64,000 nucleotides of DNA, taken from assembly GCA_022496185.1 (NCBI GenBank), contig WTXG01000093.1, positions 78,008 to 142,007 on the forward strand, written 5' to 3'. The translations under genes and the position numbers were made by a program. Of this stretch, positions 44,210-56,114 are shown piece by piece. Each line of letters begins with the position of its first letter. Position 1 is the first letter of the stretch. Origin of the DNA: Multifurca ochricompacta. Its lineage: Eukaryota > Basidiomycota > Agaricomycetes > Russulales > Russulaceae. The notes below the pieces were generated by a model. That model was not told the DNA's origin, ran no database searches, and saw only the letters and a program-made list of their open reading frames with translations.

Positions 44210-46905
44210 GATTGATTTTTTTTCCCGATTCGAAAATCAATCAAACAACCGAGGGCAGTGCTTTCTTCTTTCCTTTTTTTGAAAAAGGAGGGAAGGGGGA
44301 AGTGGAGAGGGGGGAGGGGGGGGGGAAACGCGGGGGAATTGTACGTATGTGGAAAGTCTTTATTTCCAGATTAGATTAGAGTCGACTGGCTTTGCCTTCT
44401 TCACTTGAATGAGGTACCAATATACTACAGTACAACCTTTTTTTTTTTTAAATTTATATTTTCCCCTTATACATACATATCTCGAGGTGAACTCCGATCC
44501 GGATAAATGTGGGAGAGGGTAAAGGGGGGGGGGGGATGAACCGGTTTCAATGGAAACTCCCCTTCGACAGATGGTATGATCAAAAAAATAAAAACAAAGA
44601 TAAAGGTTCCACCCTCGCTCCAAGAAAGACAACGGCGATTTGCGATTTATTACGAGCCCCAAGATCTTCGAGAAAAGAAGCCATTTTCAACAATCATAGC
44701 GAATAATGAAACCGAGGGGCGTTGGCGTCTGTGTGTGCATATTGTTCGCGGGCAACCGCAACCCATCACCTCTCTTCATTCAACATTGAAGCAACTTATG
44801 GGCGGCCCAAGTTTTCCGCATTCGGAACTGAGTGGAGATAGCACACAGATGCGAATGTGACGTCTTTCTTTCTTTCTTCCTCCCTTTCTCTTTTCTCTTT
44901 TCTCTTTTGTCTATTTTTTTTGGGAAATGGGCGGCGATCACTTAGGACAAGAGAGTAAGAAAGAGAGGGTGCATGCGTGCGTGTGCGTGTGTGAACGAAC
45001 GCGTGCGCAAGCAAGGTTACTTGTCAGTCATGCGCAGCTTGAGCGGCGTTTTGCGTGAAGTGGAAGGCATGGTACAGATCCACGAACGGGGGTTGTAAAA
45101 GCCGCAGCGCGTCGCGCGCTCCCCCCCCCCTAATTCGAAGATGAGCTTAACACCCTATATGTCCTGTCCTTCAAGACCATCGACAATAGTGATTAAATTG
45201 GAAAAATCCCTCGCCTCGCGAAATCCATAATTTAGTTATTTTTCCTTTTTTTCGAAAAATAGAAAATTGCCCATTCATTTGCAAATTTCTGCGCAAAGGA
45301 CCTGATTGGTTGAACAAATTGAAGGAGAAAATCAAAACATGTCAGGGGTGGCTGGGATGTGCACGTCAAAAATAGTTGATGCCACGAGTCGGAAAGGACA
45401 GGGGCTTATGAGGGAAGAAGGGACCACAACGCAGGAAAGTAGTCCGCTTGACCGCCGCTGGAAAAAGGTCACTTCAACAATCAAATGGATGCGGTTGGGG
45501 GACAAAGCAAAGGTTCTTCTTCTTCTTCTTCTTCTTCTCATTGGGTGGCCTGTCTGTAGGTAGGACAACACGCACCCTAGATTGATAATGGGAAAGATAA
45601 GCTTGTCACGCGGGGGATAATCTCCGACGTGAGCGAGATATCGGATCCGAGGGGGTCCTGTGAGGGGCGTAACCGCTGTCAAAGAGTCACTGGACCGAAA
45701 AGCGTGCTGAACGACGTAAGCACACCAACCCAAAAGAAAAAAATAAGAAAAATAGACAGGGCCTGCCACGGGTTTGAAGGGCTGCTGCCGCGGGCGAGCC
45801 AGAGAGATAGAGTTGTGAGCGAGAGAGAGAAACGGGCGAGTCCATTTCGATTCGACGTGCATCATCATTCATTCATTCATTCATTTTCCATATTTAGCGA
45901 TTGGTTTCTTGTTGCTTTGTGATACCTTTTTGAGGAAAGAAGAGGGGGGGGAGAATGGGGATGGGGATGGGGATGGGGAGAGAAGGGGAAATGATGTACA
46001 TCAGGCTAAAGCTGTGGCTGTAGGAGGAGGAAGACCTTCAGTCCCCCGGACGTCCGACGAGTTCGGATGAGAGCCTTTTGCCAAAAGAGTGTTGGGTGTT
46101 GGGTGCAAGTGACACAAACACCCTTACCTCCCACCCTCACCCCCTCCCCTTCTAGGTCGGGAACGTCGACTTGTAGGAGACAACAACAAAGAGACAGATC
46201 AGTTTATTTCGGGGATGGACGGACGGGGAAGTTCTCATTGGATCCAATTTTGTCAGTTCATGCCCGGGTCTCGGCCAAATAGTTCGTTCTCGACTTGGAA
46301 ATCGTGAGTGTCGACGATGCGCAAAGGGGATACGAAGCAACGTGGAATACGTGCGGCAACCTGGCAGCAAAGAGAGGCGTCCAATTGGTTCAAAGGAGCA
46401 ACAACTTTCCGTAACATTTAAAAAAAAAAAAGGAAAACAAAATACAAAAGAATAGGGACCAACCAAGTGATTAAAATCCCTTTTTTTTAAAGATTTAAAA
46501 AAAATATTTGATGCGACAAAGACCATCACCGTGAATGATGATGACGATGAGCACGAGCGATGATGACTGGGTGAGCCGTGTGATGAATTTACCTAAATTA
46601 GAAATCATCTCCGAGTCCGAGGGGGGTGCACACACGCACACACACACGCTCGGTCATTGACACTAGCACTGGCATTTTACACTTTGCCCTGGCACACTTG
46701 TTACTCAAGTGAGATATCGCTCATTTACCTGTTTACCGACGACACGCCACGCTCATCACAGGCCAAGTCACCGAACATCGTCGGTTCAACGTCTTGTTTG
46801 CCCTTTTGGAGAAATCGAAGGAAATCGAGGCCGTCCCCTCTTTCATCCGAGACCATAAGTCACCCCCTACTGTACCTTTGATAACGGGTCGAAGCGCAGC
46901 AACAT
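36191..46905. other. 10.7-kb gene desert packed with simple repeats
   Basis: I find no convincing gene on either strand; long open frames here are low-complexity (Phe/Leu/Ser from T/C tracts). Clear repeats: CTCT tracts at 36315-36375; (GA)n at 37399-37428; G14 at 37251-37264; (TGTC)n at 37848-37866; (ATT)n at 38556-38579; TACATACA at 39298-39358; (ACC)9 at 39723-39750; (GACT)n at 40066-40101; GGGAAC repeats at 40240-40275; (AAT)n at 40517-40542; (TAC)n at 40788-40815; (TC)n at 41021-41049; (GAT)n at 44178-44207; (CTT)n at 45515-45538; and GGGGAT repeats at 45957-45980. It may hold the bZIP 3' UTR, non-coding RNA or regulatory DNA. Confidence 0.55.
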
Positions 46906-48307
46906 ATGAGCATGGCTACCCGTCTGGACCCTAAAAATGCCATACATTACCAAGAACTTCTCAACAATTTTGACACTTGGATGTTCGATTGTGACGGTGT
47001 ACTCTGGCACGGTGACCGCCTCATAGACGGCGCCGTGGAGGTCCTTCAGATTCTACGCAGCCAGAGTACGTAACTGCACCCAGGCTCTTTTTTGAGACGG
47101 TATCGTACTCATCTCGTTTTATCCTTCGCCGCATTTGACTGATTTGCTTTATCCGATCCGATCCGTCATTCTCGCAGAGAAACGCGTCCTCTTCGTTACC
47201 AATAATGCGACCAAATCCCGGCCTAATTACAAGAAGAAGTTTGATGAACTGGGAATCGAGGCGCATGTTGTACGTATTCCATCCCCCCCCCTCCCATCTC
47301 CATCTATGAGTTGCTTCCCCGTGAAGAAGTAATACCTATCAGTTTGTGTCCTACAGAACGAGGTTTTTGGATCGGCCTATGCGGCTGCTGTTTACCTCTC
47401 TTCGGTTTTGAATTTTCCCAAGGATAAGAAGGTGTACGTGATCGGTATGTCAGGGCTTGAAGATGAGCTTCGCAGCGAAGGCATCGCCTTCATTGGTGGG
47501 ACCGTGAGCATCATCCATCATATTCCCTCCCATCATCATTTCAACGCGCATCTCATTTTCCGTCGTTCGCAGGATCCTGCGGATAACACACTCTCCACTC
47601 CTGGCGAGATACCACCGGACCCTTCGGTTGGCGCCGTGCTTGTCGGTCTCGATACGTCCATTAACTACACGAAGCTGTCACGCGCGTTCCGCTACCTGCA
47701 TTCGAACCCTGAATGCGCATTTCTTGCCACTAATGAAGATTCTACGTACCCATCAGAGAAAGGTCTGCTCCCTGGGGCCGGCGCCATCCTCGCACCTCTC
47801 CGCACCGCCCTGGGACCCAATCGACCAGTGACCGCGATCGGAAAACCGAACGGGCTGATGTTGGACGCCATCAAAGCCAAGTGCGTCCAGCAACCCCCCC
47901 TCCCACTCATTTCACACAATTTGTATTATTTTTGAATGGGAGGGGGGGGGCGTGTCAGTTCGGCAGGTTGCTGATTGTTTTTCATCTTTTTTTTTGTATC
48001 CGGTCGGTTGACAGGCATAGTTTTGATCCCAAACGCACGATCATGGTTGGCGACAGGCTCAATACCGATATAGAGTTTGGAAAGAGTGGTGGCCTTGCAA
48101 CGTTACTCGTCTTGACAGGTGTGTGTGTTTCTCTCCCCCCTCCCCCCCCCAAACTGCCTGCGATCATCAGTCTGAGCGATCTCATATGACCTAAATGCTC
48201 AAGGTATCACCTCGGAGGAAGAGCTGACAGGCCCCAATCCATCGACAATAGTGCCTGACTATGTCACTGCCTCGATTGGCGACCTTCGCAAGGCCTTATC
48301 GAACTAA
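46906..48307 (+). CDS. PHO13: PHO13-type HAD phosphatase (4-nitrophenylphosphatase / phosphoglycolate phosphatase)
   Basis: Six exons join in phase to 304 residues: 46906-47065, 47178-47269, 47357-47503, 47573-47880, 48015-48118 and 48204-48307. HAD motif I is FDCDGVLW with nucleophile D28 and acid D30. Motif II is [11 protein letters not shown]. The C2-type cap lies between, with [17 protein letters not shown] and [10 protein letters not shown]. Motif III Lys is in IGKPNGLM, and motif IV is [13 protein letters not shown]. Relatives (yeast Pho13, mammalian PGP) hydrolyse toxic side products such as 2-phosphoglycolate and phosphorylated dead-end metabolites in the cytosol. All catalytic residues are kept. 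An alternative ATG at 46912 would remove two residues. Confidence 0.95.
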
Positions 48308-51300
48308 TAACTATAGGAATTTTTGAGTTGTGAAATCAAAGTGGAGCGTTTAGCGCGCCGCGCTGTAGAAGTCAGATTAGCCTGTGTGGCCATCGATTTG
48401 TTTGTCTTTGAGTTGAGCAGCAATTATGCCGTGATAATCTTAATGATGGATGGAAGCCGTGACCGTATCCATCTCCGTGACCGCATCCCTCTCGTTCACG
48501 CGCTGTTTGTCCGCAGAGTCGGAAACTTTATCCTATGAGATTGAAGGATGAGATGTGCTAGCCTTAATAGTGCTTTCTGCTTGTTGAGAGAGAGAAAGAA
48601 CGACCACCCAAATAACAATAAATAATATTGAAACTGGAAGGATGCCATCTATGACATATCTGGGTAATAGGGCACAAGACAGTGGAACCCGCATCGCCGA
48701 GAGAACATTTGGCGCGTTTGACCTCGTGACGGAGGTAAAATGGGCGGCGCAGAACTAAGTCCGGCTAAGACAAGTAGAGAAGAAGAGCCAATAGAGCAGC
48801 ATCAATAGAGAGCAGAGTAAGTCAAGTCAGTCAAAAAATCAAAAATCAAAAAACTACCCACCCAATCAGCCGAACCGAGTTGATGGAACAACTGAAAAAA
48901 AATGAGATGAGCTGAGGATGGTTTGTTAGAATGAACGCACGTTGACTTTTACAGAGTCTGTCTGAGAGCCGAACCCCCTCCCCTCCCCTCTCCCTTCCCT
49001 TCCCTTCCAATCCACCAACCAACCAACTTCTTCCTCCCTCCCTTTCAACAACGAACGACAACAAATAAGGACGTGCTAGCGCTGCCTCTTTCTTCTCCCC
49101 CCCCCCCCCCGCCCCGCTGTTTGTTAGTTTGCCGGGTTTGGTCAATTTCCAAACTAAATAAAAACAAAAAATCTAAATAAAAATCTAAATAAACGGACAT
49201 GACGGAGATGAGTTTTGTTTTGTGTAGCAAGGGGCAGGGATGCCTTTCCTTCATGACGGCGGCGCGATTGACGACAATGATAATGGGACAATGGAAATTA
49301 TATATATATTTACATTATCCCTGGAAGAGGCTTAGGACTAGTGTGTGTGTGTGTGTGTTGAAATGAAAGATGATGATGGGAGATGATGATGAGTTGATGT
49401 CTCGATGTCGATGACGTCCTCCACCCATACAAAACTGATTATAATGCAAATAGCAAAGACTATGTCCTTTCTCTCCCTCTTACGATCTCCTGGGCTCTGG
49501 GTATCACTCACGATCCTGCGACATAATAAAAAGAGTGAGAGTGAGAGAGCGATAGTGAGAGAGAGATGTGTCGGTCATAGGGTCATTATCAATTACCCAG
49601 TTTGGCGCGTGCGACGCGTCGGTAACGCCCATTTTACCAACCAACCAACCAGCCCAAAAATACAAACTCAAAAAAAAAAAACTCGAGTCTATCGAGACAG
49701 ACGATTCCGATAATTTCCTTTTCGCCTTTTTTGTTGTTTTTTTTTTTTTAATTTTCTTACTTTGTCCTCCGAAGGAACCCGTCGAGATGGACAACGATGA
49801 CCCTGACGTTAAACGCCCAAGTCCCCCTCCCCCTCGCCCAGGCATTTCAAAAAAAAAAGGTGCGTTTGATCCCCCCGCCGCCCCTCCTCCGGCCGCTCGG
49901 ACGGGCTATGTAATGTAATTGATAACTTGATAATATCAAGTATTATTATATATCATTTATAATCAATTAAACGCCTCGCAGGGGATAATGAAGGATTGTA
50001 ATTTTTGAAAAAAGGAAAAACACCGTTCCCAAGTATGTCCAAAATCACATCATCGAGGCAGGAGGACCATGGGCATGTAACTTACATGCCTCATCATCGT
50101 GTCTTCCTGTCAGAAACCTTACTTTTTTTTTTTTTTGTTTCGGGGGGTTCGGTTCACACCTTGGTTCTCTTTTTTTTTTTTTTGGCTTCTTTTGATTTGG
50201 GGCTGGAGAGGGAATACTCTCTGGCGGTTGTGAATCACCCGCACCGCACGCACAAAATGACCTTGGGGGTATTGCTACCGTAGGCTGTGCGAGCGCTGCG
50301 GCGCCATTTGAAAGTCATGTATGAGTTATTAGTTCACCCACCTACCTACTCTCTCCCCCCCCCTCCCACCTCCCCCGTTCAAACCTCCCACATTCACGGG
50401 TGATGGAAAATGCCGCACGAACGCCACCATCTAATTATATATCAATCCCGAAAGGAAGGATCTTTGCGCCCCTTTCTTTTTTTTTAAGCGCGAAAGAGGG
50501 GGGGGAAGGGGAAGGAAAGGAACAAGAAAAGGGCGGAGCACGAAGCAGAGCACGGAGTAGAGAACGTGGTCATGGCCAACTTGTTGGTCAGTTGGCACTT
50601 AAAAAGTAATTTTTAAAACAATTCTTTTTTTTGTGGACGTTGGACGGGGTTTGAGCCAGTTTTGGTTTGACGTGTCCTTGCCACCCGAACTTCATTGTAT
50701 GAGTGAGTGAGTGACTGTGAGTGGGGGGGTGTAGGTCGGTGGAGTCACTGCACTGTGCGAGTGTAGAGGACCCGAACCCGAACCCTAAGATGTAGATGTA
50801 GATTTTTTTACACTCAGCGAAGCAAGTACCCTTTCTTTTTATTCCGAACGAACTTAGTTAGGTTATCATTTGCCCAAGACCCAAGCTTAAGCTCAAGCTC
50901 AAGCTCAAAGTTCCGGACTTCCGGACCACCCAAGGAGAAGGAAAGTTGAACTTGGGAAGCGCAAAAGAAATAAAAAAAATAAAACTTCCCTGACCTCCCC
51001 TTTGGGGTTGCGGGAAATAAATAAATAAACTTATAAACGTACCCACACACACCCGAGTTTTGCCATAACTGGCCGGCATGAGTACCAGTTGTATGTAGTG
51101 GTAGTGTAGTGGTGGTGGTGATGGTGATGGTGGTGGTGGTAGTAGTGGTAGTGGCTGGAACCAGGGCGTCCGCTGTTCACGTATCAAAGAATCATCATCG
51201 GGTGCAGTTCCTGACGCTGACGCCGCCTCTGCTTGAGGAAAGGCTTTGTTCAGATGACATTCCGATCCGATGTAAGGTTAAGTTTGAACTATCCCCTTCC

Positions 51301-51666
51301 CCATAATGAGAGTACTTAGAGTTCGAGTTCAGCCCCGCATCACGGAGCGTGATTCGTTCAGGAGGAAGGACACACATAGAGGTTTTTTTGCACGCGCAAA
51401 GTAATAGCGACCTTAAACGGCAGAGACTCCTGAGTCAACAAGTGTGGAAACAGTCTCCGAGGTTGAGGGACCATTCAGAAGCTAAGCAAAAAAGTCAAGC
51501 GAGCAAAGCGAGCGAGAAAGCAAAAAAAAAAAAAGAGAGAAGGGCGATAGCAAGCAACTTGATACAACGCATTGGTATGATACGATACAACCAGAGGACG
51601 GGCCAAAGACAGACAGACAGAAAAGAAAGAACGAACGAACAAAAAAGGGCAGAAAATGGACCCCTC
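48308..51666. other. 3.4-kb convergent intergenic stretch
   Basis: This lies between the 3' ends of PHO13 (plus) and TAF6 (minus). No gene is supported. An open plus-strand segment at 49785-49915 (MDNDDPDVKRPSPPPPRPG..) is proline-rich and could be a terminal exon, but it has no clear partner. Repeats: C-run 49099-49111, (GT)n 49341-49358, TATATA 49299-49308, (TGAG)n 50700-50716, AAGCTC repeats 50884-50908, GGTGGT/GATGGT tracts 51098-51160. Confidence 0.45.
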
Positions 51667-53244
51667 TCAGCTCTCTTCGAGCACGCCCCGCGCCCAATTA
51701 GCGTCGCTCACCAGTCGATCCGCGAAAAAGTCGCCCAAAATCTCACGCAGACGTTCGGCGATCTGCGCGTCGTCCAGGTCCTCAAGATCAAGCGGCACGG
51801 GGTGCTCCGACGGTGGATGTAGTACCGCAAGAGCCTCGAAAACCGCCCCAGCCACCCCCGGTTCTGCACCGAGAGCCTTCGCCCCGCCCGCGTCTAGGAT
51901 ACCCTTCCGCACCGCTTCCTTGCCCACGCCGATGAGTCCGCGCAGCGCTCCCAATCGCGTGCCAGGTCCACGATCTGGCGCGAGCAGGGCCAGTAAAAGT
52001 GTTTTCATGATGCGCGGTGCGAGTGAAGGATATGTAGCAGAATACTGCGTGAGTATGCGGGCGAGGGCGGAGGCGGCTGACGTGCGCAGGTGGGTCGAGT
52101 GCATGGGTGGTAGTGAGGAATGTAACAAGACGGACAGAACCGGGGGAAGAATTTGGTGAAGCTGAAAGCAAAAAAAAAAAGGCGGGTGTGTCAGCGTGTG
52201 TCAGAATAGTGAATTGTAAGGATACAGAGAGAAAGAAAAGACAAAAAAAAGAGAGAGAGAGAGAGAGAAGGACTCAGGCACACGCACATAAGGCTCGATG
52301 AAGAGCGTCGTATTTTCAAGCAAGGCGGCGATGACGTCCAACAAAACTTCGAGGGTACGCCCTGAAGCGTCATCTTGGGTGCCGTTATGAAGCACGTTGA
52401 CAGTACCTTCACCGACCCAGCGCACAAGATACGGTAACAAAGGTTGCAATCCAGCGTCATGCCTCAAGCTTGCCAGCGCAGCCGTCCTCTTGGTCGGATC
52501 TACCGTTCCAGAACCAGAAGGAAGGATGGACGTCGTGAGACGCGCATAATATAGCTGTAGCTCTCGCGAGAGCACCTGTTTGACCAGAGCGGCCTGTTGA
52601 CTGGCGCGTTTGTCGGATGCTGACGTTCCTGGTGCCGTCAACGATGGGTCGTCACGGGGTACGGCTGGGGGATTTTCAGGGATAAGGGGCTGCACGCCTT
52701 CGACGGCAAGCCAATGCGCAGTCCAGCGTACGCTAGGGGGTAGCACGAGTTTCTCCTCGCGAAGGACGCGTTCAAAATCGATTTCCTCATCCTCGACAAA
52801 GTAAACTGGGCCGGCGGAAGCGAGTTGCGGGTATGGGAGCGCGCGGCGAAATACCGCGGTAGTATACGCGCTATGACCGTAGAGCGGTTCGATGTTAAGG
52901 ACACGTAAGGCTCGATCAATGTCGCTGGTGGTGAGTGTGTTACGGCGCGCGTGACGCATGAAGCGAGATGCCTCCTTGAGGGACATGAGCAAAGAAAAGC
53001 GAGCCATGAAAGGAGTTATGACACACCTCAATTACTTGGTGCACTCGATACTCTACATCACTAGCTAGGGCAGATGCGACAGCCTCGGGAAGGTTAGTGA
53101 TCCCAAGGGATTCCGCAACATCCTGAGGGATCCGGTCAAAAGCGGGTCTCGTGAGAAGAATGAATCACAGACCTTGACTGAATCAGCTTTATACAACCCT
53201 GTAGATGACCCTGAAGCCTTTGTCGTCTTTTGCTTTGTGCTCAT
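51667..53244 (-). CDS. TAF6: TFIID subunit TAF6
   Basis: Minus-strand exons 53244-53173, 53122-53027, 52974-52288 and 52161-51667 join in phase to 449 residues. Residues about 17-85 form the histone fold: YKADSVKDVAESLGI, NLPEAVASALASDVEYRVHQVIEE and SRFMRHARRNTLTTSDIDRAL. Then come NIEPLYGHS and VYFVEDEEIDFERVL. The C-terminal HEAT-like domain contains LQLYYARLT, LQPLLPYLVRWVGEG, LLDVIAALLENTTLFIEPY and HLRTSAASALARILTQ. TAF6 pairs with TAF9 through the histone fold in TFIID, and in SAGA of yeasts. The TFIID role in Pol II promoter recognition is known for the family. The length is close to that of yeast and fission yeast members. Confidence 0.95.
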
Positions 53245-54538
53245 TATCGGTTGGCTGTCACTCGCCTCGCCAGTGAAAGTATCGGTGTGAGCGAAAGTGA
53301 GAAGTGAGAGAAATGTCAGCTAAGCGCCCTAATTGTCGGCAAAACCCGACTGCAACGAACAATGAACAACGAACCATACCTTGACCTGGCCTTTCTTTTG
53401 TTTGTACTTCTGGTTGGTTCTACTCAGTTGGCTATGACTATGGCTCGCAGTCAAAACACATTCACAAGCAAATTTTTATTGAGTGGTACAAGTACATTTG
53501 GTCCAAGGGTTTTCCGTTTTCACTCTTATATATCTTCTCCGATGCCGTTCTTGTCTTCAACCTTAGACGTGTTGGCATTACACCCCACTAGGCCTTCATA
53601 TCGCTTTCCTACCCCTATATGATCAGAGATGTCTCGTGCACGTTGTAAGCCATTGTCTGTCATGCACGTCGCCATCGATGCCTCGCACAACCGATTTTTG
53701 CGATTGATTTCAATTGGCCCAGTACAGAACCGTCCAGGTCGTCCACTGATGTCACTGTGTTCAAGGATCAGAATTATCATCAATACTGATTTAAAAAACG
53801 TGTGTTATAGCTGCTGGTTGTAAGATACCTTCGGCAATCACTCACTCCCTTGCTCGTACTCTCTCTCTGATCATGATCACCATAGAAATGTTAGTAACGT
53901 TGTTATACACACGCCTATTCGTGTTAAGTTGGGTTCTGCGACATTGCGATCGGTGGCGGCCCGGGTCGCATCAAATCCAAGAAGCCAAGAAATCAGGAAA
54001 TTTTCATTTTAGGTTGTTCGGAAGATTCACTGTTTAGTTTAATTGCTCGCTTCATCAATGCGCAGCAAGGGACCCCACTGAGGTCAATAAAATACAGTTG
54101 CTAAGCCAGATGTGCTCTGGTCAGGTTGGTGGTTGCCCGTCTTCCGTTGCTCTCTGTGCACGTGACGTGGACGGACGGGCAGAACGATTTGGATTGTGTT
54201 TGCGGTGCACCGCAAAACTTCACACACTCCAAATATTATCGTTACTATCGCTCTGCTATTGGCGTATCTCTCTGGCGTCCCCGCTCCTTGTGTTGTCCTG
54301 GAATGGAAATGGCCCATCTTTTGGCACATGAGGCTCGTCCCCACAAAGCTAACCGAATCAAGCACTCGTGACCATGTCCTGTCCCCCTGTTACCACGACT
54401 TGGGATTTCTTAAGCCACCCTGAAATTAGATCTGCTCCATGGCCCCTAGGTACCAACACCCTCGTTGCTACTATCCAGGTCGTCGCTATGGCCTGTTGTC
54501 CTGCAGCTGTCTTGACCGGATGCCGACCCTGGAGCCCA
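53245..54538. other. Intergenic between TAF6 and the secreted repeat protein
   Basis: Both flanking genes start here, in opposite directions, so it holds two promoters. No coding exon is supported. Short open frames occur but have no splice partners or recognisable motifs. Confidence 0.5.
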
Positions 54539-54549
54539 TATATATAAGG
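54539..54549 (+). promoter_or_regulatory. TATA box of the secreted repeat protein gene
   Basis: TATATATAAGG lies 143 bp before the ATG at 54682. The clear TATA suggests a regulated or strongly expressed gene. Confidence 0.6.
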
Positions 54550-54681
54550 TGTTTTCGAGGGATACAGTTATTCCCCCGTTCCAGAGCAGGTCTCTAAGCT
54601 TGACGCTTTTAGCCCCGTCCCTTCCTTCATACAGTCCTTTTTGTTCAATCTTTCTTTCATTTCGTCCGTTGCATTGCTGGC

Positions 54682-56114
54682 ATGGCGGCAAAACTTCTTT
54701 CCTTATATCTTCTTGCCGTAGCAGGTCTCGTGGTGGTTGGAGCGGGTACGTCTCCCTATTTTATCTTTTTTTATTATCTCCACATCTATCGGCGCGTTGA
54801 CCCACTCGGTGGAGGACAGCCCCTCTGAATGTTCTCCAGCCGAACAATGCTCAGTGCAATGCAGGCCAGAAGAGCGTCGCTTCCGGACTCCAGCAGACGA
54901 GCGCAGCCCTCACAAAGCTTGCTGCTCAGATGAAACTCGGGTTCGTCCAATATATCAACTGCGTTCGGAAACGGAAACTGAAGTGACTTCAGGAACTCGA
55001 ACGTTACTTCGAGTATTTGCAAGTCCCTAGCGGATAATTCCAAGTCCCTCGCAAACAATACCAAGTCACTTTCTGGTAACAATACTTCAGTATGTAACTC
55101 TTTTTTGCAGAGCGTCACGTCCTGCTCACCAGGAATGCGTTTGTTTAAGGCCGAAGGGAACGCTAAGAACGATAAGAAGGGCAAGAAAGCGAAACAGTCA
55201 CAGTCATCTACCTCTTACAAGGTGGATAATGCGGACGCTGCCAAGCAAGAGTCCAAGATCAATAACCAAAAAGTGGGCAACTCTACGGAGGCGGCCAAGA
55301 ACTCCACTTCCTCCGGCAATGGGGGTGCGTCCGTCGATGGTGCGAAAGCTGCTAAAGCTGCTAAGCAAGAGCTCAAGATCGACAATAAGCAAGTGGGCAA
55401 CTCTACTGCGGCCAAGAACGCCACGCTTATCAAGGACCACAATAAGAACAACAAAGCGTCGCATGCCAACTCCACCAATCTGTCCTTGAATAACGGCACA
55501 GACGTCTCGGCCAACTCCACCAATCTGTCTTTGAATAACGGCACAGACGTCTCGGCCAACTCCACCAACTTGTCCTTGAATAATAGTGCAGACGTCTCGG
55601 CCAACTCCACCAACCTGTCCTTGAACAACAGCACAGACGTCTCGGCCAACTCCACCAACTTGTCCTTGAACAACAGCACAGACGTCTCGTCCAACTCCAC
55701 CAATCTGTCCTTGAATAACGGCACAGACGTCTCGTCCAACTCCACTAATCTGTCCTTGAATAATGGTACAGACGCCTCGGCCAACTGCTCGCCGAGCGAG
55801 GCAGTGAAAGTCGTAGGGAAAGCGCAGGCTCACATTAAGAAGGCGGAGAAGGCTCTCACCGCACTCAAGTCAGGTAACAAGTCGGCAAACGCGAATCATG
55901 TCAGCGGGAACGTCACACTCGCTATGCATGAGTTGAAGACCTTGAATTCGTATGTGCACTTCCCCCCTTTTTTTAAAAAACTTGGAACTCAAAAAATATC
56001 TTCGCGCTCAGGTCCAATGCGAAGATCCGGTCAATGTTAAGTCAGACGTTGTCGACTATCAACTCTGTAGCGAAGGCAGGGAAGACATTGGAGCAAAACT
56101 GTGTTGGCGCTTGA
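54682..56114 (+). CDS. Secreted Asn/Ser/Thr-rich protein with seven N-glycosylation repeats
   Basis: Exons 54682-54745, 54820-54940, 54993-55949 and 56012-56114 join in phase to 414 residues. A signal peptide covers residues 1-21 (MAAKLLSLYLLAVAGLVVVGA). The N-terminal domain has cysteines in NAQCNAGQK, SSICKSL, SVCNSF and VTSCSPG and helix-like QQTSAALTKLAAQM. A Lys-rich linker follows (KNDKKGKKAK). Residues 220-324 are seven copies of a 15-residue unit, ANSTNLSLNNGTDVS with small changes. Most units hold three N-x-S/T sites, so up to about 20 N-glycans are possible. The C-terminal domain has HIKKAEKALTAL and ends EQNCVGA. No GPI or transmembrane tail is visible. I do not recognise the family. 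A heavily glycosylated wall or extracellular protein is the likely role. Confidence 0.85.
55465..55779 (+). repeat. Coding minisatellite, 45 bp x 7
   Basis: Seven tandem 45-bp units, in frame, encode A/S-NSTNLSLNN-G/S-T-D-V-S. Units differ by single bases (GGC/AGC/AGT codons; GTC/GCC near the end; unit 3 has GCA, giving NNSAD and losing one glycosylation site). Copy number probably varies among strains. Confidence 0.95.

Noticed and set aside
55090..55110. A 21-nt intron GTATGT..GCAG in the secreted protein gene
   Set aside because: Too short to splice, and the sequence is in frame without a stop, so it was kept as exon.
55453..55800. The 45-bp tandem array as a possible CRISPR-like array
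   Set aside because: Units are contiguous, in frame and without spacers. The genome is eukaryotic, and the array is coding.
55204..55833. Long minus-strand frames across the glycosylation repeat
   Set aside because: They are mirror images of the 45-bp tandem repeat. The plus frame has a signal peptide, splice phases and conserved sequons.
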